DNA from: Jaapia argillacea MUCL 33604
Taxonomy: Eukaryota; Basidiomycota; Agaricomycetes; Jaapiales; Jaapiaceae
Direction of reading: 5' to 3'
Length of the DNA: 57,629 nt
Assembly (NCBI GenBank): GCA_000697665.1
Contig: KL197711.1
Span: 1,512,925-1,570,553, forward strand
Below, piece by piece: positions 31,798 to 42,864 of the stretch (within the stretch, counting starts at the first letter, position 1; the number at the start of each line of letters is the position of its first letter). A program made the translations under genes and the position numbers. The notes under the pieces are model-generated. The model saw only the letters and a program-made list of their open reading frames with translations, had not been told where the DNA came from and did no database searches.

Positions 31798-32973
31798 ATG
31801 ACCATAGATATGAACTCTCTTTCACCCCACAATGTTCCTCTTGGTACGGGGCCACCCACAAAAGAGGAGCTTATTGTTCACTACCCCGCCAAATTTACAT
31901 GGCGTCAGATGAAGACCTTCGTCAACTCTGGGTACGCCACGCAACTTGTTTGCTATCGAAGCCCCTTCTCAAATAAGGATCGATCTACCTGGGGTTTCCG
32001 TCTCGCATAAAGCGACCTTGGCCTTTTGAAGAGAGACAAGAGGTTACAGGAGAGGTATGACCTGTGGGCAGTCGAGAGGGTGAAGGAACACGGATCTATC
32101 AGTGAGTTATTACTTTCTCAAGATTTCTACCACTGACATCGGCCTTTTGTATCTTCAGCCAACTACCTGATCAATTACCGTTTGCGATGGGGTCAACCCG
32201 ACACGATTTCTTTGCTCAAGTCCATTCTAGACGACCAAGAGCAAGCCGGCACCAGCATATCAATCAAATACTCGAATACAAACGGCGTATCCTCAGCCCG
32301 ACAACAAGATGTACTTACGGATTCCCTCCCCGCTAAGGGATTGCCTTCGATGCCTTCGACCGCGCCAGAATATTTCACCGTTGATACCCCGAAGGAATAC
32401 ATCTTTATCGCCCAAAATGATTGGCCCTATTCTGGTATGTCACCATATCTGAGTGATGGCAACTTGCTTACTTTAAATGTGGAGTTCCCCCCGAAATCGA
32501 GCATTCTCTAATCTGGAGCAGAGTCCCAATCATCCACCCTTCTATGATCCCTCCAGCCGTTTCTGCTCGGATACATCAAGACGGATTATGGGGATTCACT
32601 GGGGTCCCTGCGGACTCCCCTCCACCATCTCCCTCCACTTTACCAGAATGTTTACCCGCGTTGAAAGAATGGGGAGTGACCTTGGATAAAATGGTTAAAT
32701 CGGAGAAAGGCACAGAGGAGGAGGAGGAAATGGTAAAAGGAGCTGGGAAGTACGTGCATGAATTTGTGAAGAGAAGATGGATCGAGAAGGAGTGGGAGAC
32801 TGCTTGGTTCGTTAATCCACCGGTAAGGACCGTCTTACAGTGTCGTCGTGGGGGTGGAGCTGATGCGACCATATTCATGGAAATAGCGTTTGCAGAGTGT
32901 CCCAGGTTTGGCTCACATCCACGTCTTCGCGAGGCACAAGTCACCGGAGGAGATTGCTCAAGGCGAGTATTGA
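31798..32973 (+). CDS. DUF3605-type fungal protein
   Basis: Exons: 31798-31931, 32013-32101, 32159-32434, 32485-32822, 32896-32973, giving 304 aa. Recognisable family features are HYPAKFTWRQMKTFVNSGDL (joined across intron 1), KRDKRLQERYDLWAVERVKE, TNYLINYRLRWG, EYIFIAQNDWPYSVPPEIEH and the end HIHVFARHKSPEEIAQGEY. Proteins of this type are widespread in fungi and have no established biochemical role that I know. The conserved His/Arg-rich end suggests a catalytic or ligand site, but that is a guess. Confidence 0.75.
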
Positions 32974-33190
32974 GCGATCCACCTCCACTCGCCTGCGAGG
33001 ACAGCTATAGAAATTCCGGACCAGGTAGCAGCATCGTAGACCACAATTGTTTTGACCGCCCACCATCCATAGATTTACCTGCCCCACACACTCACTGTTT
33101 ACTCGGTCATCCACCAGTGCACTCGTAGTTACTGTGCAGCGGTTCTTCAGAATTAATCAACATCATCAACTTCTGGTGGCCTCATTGCGA

Positions 33191-34101
33191 TTACATCTTT
33201 CGCAGGTGGAAACGATCTACGACTAGCTGCACTATGTCTCTCCATTCGGTCATCGCACCCAATCCTGTGTTGCTGAAGTCTAGGAAGCTGATGGACCATA
33301 GAAATTAGAGGGCGTACCAACGTCACCGCAAGCCAAGTTCTTTCCTATTGGGCCAACAACTTCATACTTCACGACCTCTCGCACGACTCTTAAGTGTTCA
33401 GCCGTTAGAGGATGCTCGTACATGAGGGTATTCATGGCGGGGAATACGTATGTTGGAGTTGTAGGTGCAAGTGCTCGTAAGACTGAGGTCTGGCGAATTG
33501 GAGAGGCATCGTAAGGCAGAAGGTCGTAATGGGATGAGAGCTTCGTACAGCGAGGTTATCACACAGTCCATGGGCGATCTTCGCAAGTGTATTTGCTGAG
33601 CAGGGTGCTATGAGGACTGTATCTGCCCAGCGACGTAGCTCGATGTGGAGGATTGGGTCGCCGATTTTGAAGCCACCCTAAGCGGTGAAGTTTCATCACG
33701 GTAATAAGGGAATTCAATGGGGACAAGGGATTTGAGTGAGGGGAGACATACCGTCCATTCATCTTCATCTGTCCATACCCGTGCTCCAGATTTCTCCACC
33801 TCAGTCACATCGAAAAATACAAGGGATGATTTAGTGGATACGACCTCGACCTTTACTTTATCGTGCTGAGTACGGTCCCGTCAAGTCCGAATTGAATGGG
33901 GAAGAGGACGGCCAAAATCATCGACATAAATTCAACTTGGGCTGGCCTCAATAGCTCAAAAGGGGTGGGACGAACACGAAGAAGTTCAGCAACAATCAGA
34001 GGTGCCTTGATCGATGCGACGCTGCCAGTTGTTATCAGCAATACGTGAGTGAAGCCCTCCTTTCGTTCGGATTCTGCTACGAAGCGTTTTGTCAGGGGCA
34101 T
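33191..34101 (-). CDS. PPCDC: Phosphopantothenoylcysteine decarboxylase
   Basis: An FMN-dependent enzyme that decarboxylates 4'-phosphopantothenoylcysteine to 4'-phosphopantetheine, the third step from pantothenate to coenzyme A. Exons (minus): 34101-33976, 33865-33752, 33677-33549, 33489-33318, 33264-33191, giving 204 aa, the same length as the human enzyme. Key motifs are HVLLITTGSVASIKAPLIV (flavoprotein fold), DPILHIELRRWADTVLIAPC with the active-site His, SANTLAKIAHGLCDNLATSV, the PAMN motif (VFPAMNTLMYEHPLT) and LACGDVGLGAM with the catalytic Cys region. It lies head-to-tail with Mob1, 236 bp apart, with no evident functional link. Confidence 0.93.
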
Positions 34102-34336
34102 TGACGACGAGTGATCGACAGAAGGATGTGTGGTGCTTGATCGGGATGGCCTTCTAGATCTGATAAACTTGTGTAAACCTTACTGTGGCTGGAGCTTGAG
34201 GATAAGAGAGTCGTAAAGTAGTCGTGCCATTGTACAAATAATGAGAGAGAGGTCAACTCTAACATCCAAGCCAGCCAAATGAAATCCACGCAACGATCCA
34301 ACTAACACGCTACCACTGCACCGAGCGCTGAGCATC

Positions 34337-35253
34337 TCATCCCTCCAAGATCCCATTCTCTTTCCACCTTTCCCAGAGAGCACCGATACCCACCGGAGAA
34401 TTTGCGGTCCCCTTCACGTCCTTTATATCCAACAACTCATACTCGCGCCCAAATGCCAAAAAGTGGGCGAAGAGAGAGTTGAAATGGGGTTCTGAGCGAA
34501 GGTGGAGGATTTGAGGGTAGTGGGCGTGGTAAATGTGGGCGAAGACGCGGAGGAGTTGGCGGTAGACATGCTTGATTGTTGATGGGAAGGCTGGAGGGAA
34601 GTCACGACCTACAGAAGGGTGAAATGGAGGGGTTGTGGTCAAAGGCCATGGTTACGGGGGGAGGAACATACCGGCTTTGGTAGGGAAGACGGTCTCGTCG
34701 TCCATGAGGTTTTGAACCCACGTCATTACGTAGTCAATGTATGTTGGTGCGGGAAGTTGTACGCTCTTCCGATCTTGGTTGATCCATGTGTAGTTCAGCC
34801 TGACGATGAAGTAATGAAAAACACGGGGAAGGAGAAGGGCTGGGATGACGTACGAAGGACTAGCAGCCATCGAGGGACAAGATTGCTGTGTACAACATTC
34901 AGTGATGATACCATAGAACATGTTGATATTCTGATAAAAGTCGAAAACTACGGCAGCATGCATTCCATACAGGGTGAGCGGGGAGTAGCAGGGAAAAGGG
35001 AGTGGAGCGCACTATTGGTGGCAACCCATTCATTGACATCAACATATTTCGGTAACATCACGATGGTCTTGAAGTTGCCCTTAACGAGTGCAGCATCCAC
35101 GAACGGACTGCAAAGGTAGAGAGGCTTATTGATGGCCGGGGCAGGGGAAGTCGAAGCAGGAGAAGCCGGAGCAATTTGACCATCCGAGCCAAATGTTCCT
35201 GAGGTTGGTGTCGGGGATCGTTTTGGACCAGGACGCTGTTGTCTACCAGTCAT
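34337..35253 (-). CDS. mob1: Mob1-family kinase activator
   Basis: Binds and activates NDR/LATS-type kinases (Dbf2/Sid2 in yeasts) in mitotic exit, septation or polarity. Exons (minus): 35253-35013, 34947-34854, 34799-34672, 34608-34337, giving 244 aa. The family core is clear: LYLCSPFVDAALVKGNFKTI, MLPKYVDVNEWVATN, FYGIITECCTQQSCPSM, APTYIDYVMTWVQNLMDDE, VFPTKAGRDFPPAFPSTIKH and LLRVFAHIYHAHYPQI. The zinc site is Cys-Cys in CTQQSC plus His-His in HIYHAH. A Pro/Ser-rich N-terminal extension of about 30 residues precedes the core, as in fungal Mob1. Confidence 0.93.
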
Positions 35254-35609
35254 TGACCGTCTGCGAAGGTGATGTTAGCTGATTCGTGAATGTTACAAGC
35301 AAAACTGAACCGTACCCCAGAGAATTGAAGAAAGACATGATTACCGAGATTCAGTACGCCGTCAACAGCGTAAAGAGGAAAAGAAAGGATATAAAATCGG
35401 CAAAACAGAGACGGTCGCGATGGCTGCAGTTCTTCAACGCAAGTCGAGAAGGCAACTCTAAAAACGGAAATCAGGGTCTGGAAATTGTGGGAATGTGTAC
35501 TTGGTCCACGGGAGACCTTAGACAATGTGGCGTGGCGGGCTTTGTCGAGGACAATACTCTGACCGACGACCACGACTGTGTCCAATATCTTTTTGGCGAC
35601 CGCGTCGCG
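35254..35609. promoter_or_regulatory. Divergent promoter region (Mob1 / Tpr)
   Basis: 356 bp between divergent starts. The frame upstream of the Tpr start is open back to 35286, but the codons there lack coding character. The ATG at 35610 begins a protein with a usual basic N-terminus. Confidence 0.4.
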
Positions 35610-38600
35610 ATGGTCACCACACGCAGGAAAACAAGACAATCAGCCGCGACTGATGGCGAAGACCACGCTGAGATCAGCTCCCAGGCTGGAGAGGACGGAG
35701 CTGGTGCCACCTTGACGCTCACTCTGCCCGACGATGTCGACCTGGAATCTCTATCAAATTTACTCCCAGACTTTTCGTTGACATCGCCATCAACGGATGC
35801 CATTATATCCTTGTACAGACTCGTGCTTGCTCAGGTAGCAGAGGTGGATGCTGTGCAGAGAGACCTCGAGGACGTTCGAGCAGAGTCTGAAAGGAAAGAC
35901 GTGGAGTTGGATCAGGCGTTACAAGATAGGGAGACCGCCACCCAGGAGCTGGACGCGTCGCTAGAGGCTGCCCATAACGAGTTGAAGCAAGTCAAGCTGG
36001 AGCGAGACGACCTCGGTGAGTGCCAATATCAGTAACCCCACACTACTACGGTTTGTTGCGCCCAGGATTATGCTAATATCCTCTGCAGCGAGCTCACAGA
36101 AGGCCCTCCAAGCCCAAATTTTTACACTTTCGTCCTCACAATCAGCCTCATCGACGGAAGTGGATGCTCTCAAACATCGCATCGAAGATAGTGAACGGGA
36201 GAAGCGTGATCTCATAGGTGTAGTCAGCAGGTTGAAGGAGGATGCTGCTCAACGCGAAGGTAGGAGCATACGATGGTTCATGAGACACAACTCACAATCA
36301 TGGGCACAGAGGAGATCCAAACTCTTCGGAACAACTTACGCCAGGCACGACAAGAACACCAAACCCTTGAATCTGAATTACGAGAGTTACGATCTTCGGA
36401 CACTTCTACCAAGGTATGACATTTCTCTGACATGTCTATTCATCCTCACTTATCAACAATTCACTCCAGTTTAAAATCGAGACTCTCACGCAGCAACTCC
36501 AGCTCGCCAAAGAAGAATCCGAACGTACTTCCACTGAGTTAACCGGCAAAACCGAGGAGTTTGCTAAATACCGTCGCACCAAACATGCCGAACTCTCTCA
36601 ACTCCAATCCCAATATGACTCTCTCACACAAAGCCACTCGTCAGCGGAATCCACCCTCAAGGCCCTCCAGTCCTCTCATTCAGCCCAAGGCCACCAACTT
36701 ACACAAGCCCTGGCTCGCGTTCAAGACCTGACCGGTCAACTTGCCGAGCAGGAAGCCACATTCTCGAGTGAGGCTGCTGGGTTGAGGAGGTTAGTTTCCA
36801 TGATGGAGGAGAGAGAATTACAGGCAAAATCCATTGTTGAGGGTATTGAGAAGGAATGGGCCACAGTTGGTGATAGAGCCGAAAGGAGGGAGAATGCGCT
36901 GAGGGAGAATGTCGAGAGGGAGAGAAGGAGGGCGGACGAGGCGGAGAAGCGAGCCGAACAGCTTGAGAAGGTCATGGAGAAGATGGATAGAGGGGAGTTG
37001 CCCATTCCTGGACTTGCTTCCACCCCTGGGACACCCATGAGGAATGGGGCTGGTATAGACCTCGCGACGCAAGGGATGATGGGTCTGAGTCCTACTGTCG
37101 CCATGGCTAGCAGGGCGCAGAAAACTGGCAAAACCTTCACGGAAGTCTATGCGGACTATGTGCGGTTGCAAGAAGAGTATGCGAGGAAGTCGGCCGAGTA
37201 TGATCATATGGATAAGACTCTTTCCGCTGTTCTTGCTCAGATCGAGGAGAGGGTATGTACTTTTTGGCTGACGCCATTGGACGTATGCTTATGCACATGG
37301 ATATCTAGGCACCAATCTTGGCTCAGCAGAGGATGGAGTATGAGCGGCTTCAGTCCGAGGCATCCCAGTTGGCCTCCCAACTAGCCCAAGCCTTGTCAGA
37401 GCGTGATTCGTATTCCAGCTCGGCCCAAGATGCAGCTCAGAAGCTTACCAAGAGCGCCCGAGAGAATGACTTGCTGCAAAAGCAGCTCGACGACCTTGGT
37501 CGACAGGTGCAAAGCCTCCTTCGGGAAATTACTCGCCGAGATGATGCCTCAATACCCTCCGAGGCAGAGTTGGAACAAGATGAAGGCACCGCTCCCGCAG
37601 AGAACATCGAGCAGGTCATTACCAACAATCTGGTACTGTTCCGATCCATTGGAGGGCTTCAGGAACAGAATCAGAAGTTGCTGAAGATCGTTCGAGAGTT
37701 GGGCGCGAAGATGGAGACGGAGGAACGAGATTATCGGGAAGCTATGGAGAAGGAGCAGCAAGAGGCTGTTATGGAAGCCCATGTTGCTATTCAAGAACTT
37801 CAGCAAGCGTTGGAGAACCAGAAGAGGAGTAGTGAGGTGACCATCCAGGCTTATATGAAGGAGAGGGATGCGTTGAGGAGTATGTTGTCGAGATCCGAGA
37901 AGGCTATGGGAGGAACTCGCCGTGGCCCCACCGTCAATGGTGATATTGGTGGCCATGGTGAAGATACTGGCGAGGATGGTCACGATGCCGATCTTGCTAA
38001 GGAACTGGCGGATGTTCAGAGTCAGTTTGAGGCGTATAAGTCGGAGATGGGTACGGATTCGGTCCGCTTGCGGGAGGAGCTAATTGCTTTGCAGAGGGAG
38101 AACGGACAACTTGGTGCCGCTCTGGCAAAGGCCAATGCTAAGATTGAGTATCTTGCCGGTGAGTCTTCATTGGTCCTCTTCCGTGACTACTCCAATGCCA
38201 AACTCGTCAGATCGCCATCGAATGGCTTCGGAGCAACATGCCATGCAAACCCGCGAGCTGGATAACATGTCGAAACGGAATCAACAACTTTACGACCAAT
38301 ACACTCGCATCGACATTGAATGCAATCGTGTGTCGGAAGATCTTCTCGCCGCTTCAAGTCGTGTTGAGCAGCTTCGCAACGAATGCGCGAACCTTCGCGC
38401 CGAGAAGAAGATCTGGGAGGTGAGATTATATTCGTCGACATCACCGATAAGCTCTGAGTTTCCCCCCTCAGAGTGTCCAATCCCGACTTGTCGAAGAAAA
38501 TAAAGCTCTAGCTAGTGAACGCTCCCAGTTGTCTGGCTTGATGGCCAACGTTCAGAAAATGCACAATGATCTCGAGCAATCCGGGCAGAATGATCGGCGT

Positions 38601-41600
38601 CGTTTGGAAAATCAGATTCAAATGTTGGAAAGCCAAACGTATGTTCTGGTGTACGGTGTTGTCACTATTATTGCTCATATTTTTGTAGACAAGACTTACG
38701 AACTCAATTGTCTCATGAACGGGATTCGGTCCGGCATGTCAGTCTACAGCGAGAAATTGATCTGAAAGACCTACAGGCTCGCTTAGACAGAACGGTTTGT
38801 TTTCTGCTTCTTCGACGCGTTTCTTTCTCAACTGGCATTTGTCGACAGACCCAGGAATTGTCGAAGACAAGAGAGTCCCTCGTCGGCGCAGAAACGAGCA
38901 AGAAACATCTGGAAGAACGCGTCCAGGATATCTCAAAACAACTTCGGGGCAATGAGGAGAAGCTTACGGTCTACGAACGTCGGACTACTGCAGTGAACGG
39001 GATCCATCACACGGACGTCTCCGGAGGGCAAGAACAGCAACTTCAAGCAGAGGTCGCCGAGTTGCGGTAGGTGGCGGACAGTATAGCAAGATTTGTTTGC
39101 TCATGAGAATTCACAGATCTGCTCTCAAGGTTGCTGAGATGGACCTGACAAGTGCCCGCAGCCACGTACAACAATTCCAGGAGATCTCTCAGGCCAACGA
39201 GGCTGCACTGGCTGCTCTGAATGCCACTCACGACGAGTACAAAGCGTCGAGCGAGGCCCAGATTGCAAAATTAGAGGTGCGTCGTACAGAAAAACAACGG
39301 TCGATGGTGACGATCTCACGTTGTTTAAACCCAGTCCGACTGCGAAGGTTTGCAAGAAAGGCTTCGTTCCGTTCAAGAAGAGATGTCTCAATCTTCCGAA
39401 AAGTATGCCAAACTTCAAGGGACGTTTGAGACGGAACGGATTGCTTGGGCAAACGACAAGAAGACTCTGGAAGATGCTATCATCGATATCACAACCTCGG
39501 AAAAGCACTCTGAGAGCGACCGTGTCTCTCAAGAGACTGAAATTCGTCAACTGGAGGAGCGAGCAAAGGTATGCAGCACTATTTCATTCGCCTTGTCTCA
39601 TCTCATAGCTGTTCTAGAGTGCAGAAGATAAGTACTCTCGTGAGGTCCTGGCCCACGCCGAGTCGATCAAGTCGGTTGATGGTCTCAGAGCTCAACTAGC
39701 GAGCGCTCACAGTGCCGCGAGAGATAGCTTGTCGGCGGCCGAGACCGCACAAGCCAAATTGACGACCTCGGAGGCGAGCTGGAAGCAACAGAAGGAGGCC
39801 CTCGACAAGGAAGTTGCTGATTTGAGCTCGAGGTGTGTATCCCCACCTTACACAAAACCATCCCCTGAATGTCTTCCCGCCTGTAGATGCAAAGATCTTG
39901 CAACGCAGAATGGCATTCTGCATCAGCACCTGGAGTCTGTCAGCTCCCAAGCGGCTCGCATTCGTCAGGCGGCGGACTCTACAACATCCGCAGTTACTAG
40001 TGACGATTCCGTTCAAGATGCTGACGCGAAGCTTTCGGAGTTACGATCGGTGGTTGCCTACTTGCGAAAGGAGAAAGAGATTGTTGACCTTCAACTGGAG
40101 TTGAGCAAACAAGAAAATATTCGCCTGAAGACCCAAATTGATCACTTATCCCAAGCCTTGGAGGAAAGTAGAACCTCTTTGTCGCAGGTGAGACAGCATG
40201 CCCTCATGTTTCTCATTCTGGGCTAATGGTATTGTCAGGAGCGTGAACGTGCTGTGGAGGCTGCGACTTCGGAAGCGCAACATGCAGAACTTGTTGAAAG
40301 GATCAACCAATTGACCATCCTTCGAGAAAGCAATGCCACTCTCCGTGCAGACTGTGAAGCGCAATCCAGACGAGCCCGAGAATTGGATCTCAAACTTCAG
40401 CAGGTGTCACTCGAGCTGGAACCTGCGAAGGAGCAGGCCCGTGTCGCGCAGGCAGAGCTGGAGGCTCGAGATCAACAGATCAAGCGCCTGGAAGACGAGA
40501 GTCGGAGGTGGCAGGAGCGTAACACCCAACTCCTTAGCAAAGTAAGCCAGCTCCTTGTCAGCCCAACTTCGTGCCGATCTCCATTTTTGTACAGTACGAC
40601 CGCATCGATCCTGCTGAGGTGCAGCTCCTCAAGGACGAGATAGAACTCCTCAAGCAACAACAGACAGCAGCAGAGAAATCTCGAGCTGTGGAAGATGTGA
40701 AGGTTTCTGACCAGGCGCAGACCGTTAGTTGCCGAATCGCTTATCTTTGTAATCTCTGACCATTTGCATAGATTCAAAACCTCGAGAACAGCCTCAAAGC
40801 CACCAAAGAAACTGGGAGCAAAAATAATGCTATCTTCAAGCGTAACTTTGAGAAGTGGAAAGAAGAAAAGGCTGTGTTGGAAGCGTCAGTCGCGGATCTC
40901 CAGAATCAAATCAAGTCCCTTACAGAGGAACGGGAAGCGTTCCAGCAAACGGAGAGTACTTCATCTACGGCGACTAAAGACATTCAGGAGCAACTACAGA
41001 TGCTTCGACGCGAAAAGGAGCAGGTCGAGGTTTCCTTAGCAGAGGAGAGGAAGAAGGTTGCCGAATATCGAGCTGCGGAGGCGAATATCGCCGAGCAGGC
41101 CTCATTAATTGTATGTTCAGATTAGTATCTTTACTTGGAAACGGAACTCACTCATTGACCGAACCAGACAACCCTTCAAGCGGAGCGAGACCAACTGCTC
41201 GCTGAGAAGGATTCCTGGTCGTCTTCATCTGTTGCTCCTCTTGGAGACGCTTCTTCCGCAAGGCAAGAATGGGAGAGTGAAAAAGCTGCTCTTGTGAAGG
41301 CTCGTGATGATGCGACCGCTGCGCTGAAAGTAAGTCACCTCCATATTGCTCACAAGGCTGGGATATGAACCTAATGGACCTGCAGGCTGCTCAAGACCAA
41401 GCCAAGAAAGCTACGGACGAGGCTCAGAACATTCGTGCTTCCAATGTGAGTTGATGGTCCCTTTCCTTATGAGAGTCTATTAATCGCCGTGGATAGGAAA
41501 AATTCCAGGCACGTTTGCAGGAGTTGCAGAAGGCCCGAGCCGCGGAAGGCCAGCGTGCACGCGCTCAACAAGAGGCGGCAGTTAATGCCGCCATCGAGAA

Positions 41601-42399
41601 AGTCAAGACCGAGACCGCCGTTGACGCCGCCGTTCCCGATGACCTTGCGAAGCGACATGCTGACGAACTGCGAACACTGGAAGATCGCCTGAAGGCTGAA
41701 CATAAATTGGAACTCGAGCAGGCGGTTGCGAAAGCCAAGGAAGCTGCACAGCCGGAAGAGGGGGAGGCTACTTCCGAAGCCGTCGTTGCCGCTGCTGTTG
41801 CCGCTGCTGAAGAGAGGTTGAAGGCCCAGCATGTAGAAGAGATCGCCGCAGCAGTGGAGAGAGGAAGGATGGAACAAGCTGCGAAGAGCAAACTCAAGGA
41901 TGCGCAGCTAGTTCGGTCACAACACAAGGTTAAAGAGTTAGAGGCGCAAATCTTAGAATGGAGGAAAGCAGGAGTTCTTCCAGAACAATCCAGCGCCACC
42001 CCGGCCACCCCCGCCCCGGCAGCGACCGCGACTGCTCCCTCAACGGCTCCCACTGTTGTCACCCCTCCAGTCCGTAAGCCCTCTATGTCTGTGCCTGCTG
42101 CACCTGGACAAGCCGAACTAGCCACTCGAGGTCGTGGTGCACCTCGAGGAGCGCCTCGGGGCGGAGCACGGGGAGGCGCCACTCGGGGAGCACCTGGACG
42201 TGGGGCTCCCGCTGCCGCTGGAGCGCACCCACTGCCTACTGCTCCTGCTGCCGCAGGCATGTCAATCATGGGCGCTGCTGGCAAGCGCGGCCGGGAGGAT
42301 TCTGATGTAGCCACCGATGATTCGTTGGCCAAGCGACTGAAGCCTGCAGAAACGCCCACTCCCAAACCTCCGGTTACCCTCAAGCGCGACCGGGTATAG
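35610..42399 (+). CDS. Nuclear pore basket protein Tpr/Mlp
   Basis: A very long coiled-coil protein that forms filaments of the nuclear basket and acts in mRNA export quality control and checkpoint anchoring. Start MVTTRRKTRQSAAT at 35610, end ...TLKRDRV at 42397-42399. About 20 small introns interrupt it, for example after ERDDL (about 36015) and after AQIEER (about 37253, joining to APILAQQRMEYERLQ). Almost the whole length is heptad-rich Gln/Glu/Lys/Leu/Ala coiled coil. The conserved TPR/MLP block is FTEVYADYVRLQEEYARKSA through APILAQQRMEYERL. The last 150 residues are Ala/Pro/Thr-rich with RG repeats (RGRGAPRGAPRGGARGGA) and a basic NLS-like GKRGRED...AKRLKP, typical of a nuclear tail. 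Individual exon edges in the 3' half were not all checked. Confidence 0.85.
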
Positions 42400-42864
42400 C
42401 CTACAACTCTTTGCTCGTCCTGAACTTTCGTAGATTCTCTGCATTGTATCATTATATCCGCACCTTGTTATTGTATTGTACTTCCTCCCCGTCCACGCTA
42501 TCGAGTTTGAGCAATCGGAACCAACCAGGATTCGTATTCCATCAAACGTAAACGTACATTGAATCGTTGAATGGTCATAAAAAGCATTGCAAAACATCGG
42601 TAACGTATGAAAAGGTCAGATAATGACATAAGGATGCGTGAGTGAATCGTGCTCGACAGATCATCAGGTGAGGGTGAAAACAATTGAGACTTGATAGCGT
42701 GACGAAAACAAAAACGACAAGATATGAGCAGAGAAACCGAGAGAGATGCTGCGGATATGGACTGTATAAAGAGTGAAGATGAGAATTAACTGATGCAGTG
42801 AAGTCCAAATGCGGATGCGGGTGAAGAAGAAAGGAAAGAAATAGAAAGAAATAGAAACCTTGGT
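42400..42864. other. Convergent intergenic region (Tpr / kinase)
   Basis: 465 bp between convergent ends. Only 3' UTR sequence is seen, including an A/G-rich stretch (gaagaagaaaggaaagaaat) near 42825. Confidence 0.4.

Noticed and set aside
41565-42452. A 295-aa open reading on the minus strand
   Set aside because: It lies opposite the Ala/Pro/Gly-rich end of the Tpr gene. Its Ser/Ala/Pro composition is the mirror of that coding sequence and it has no family motif.
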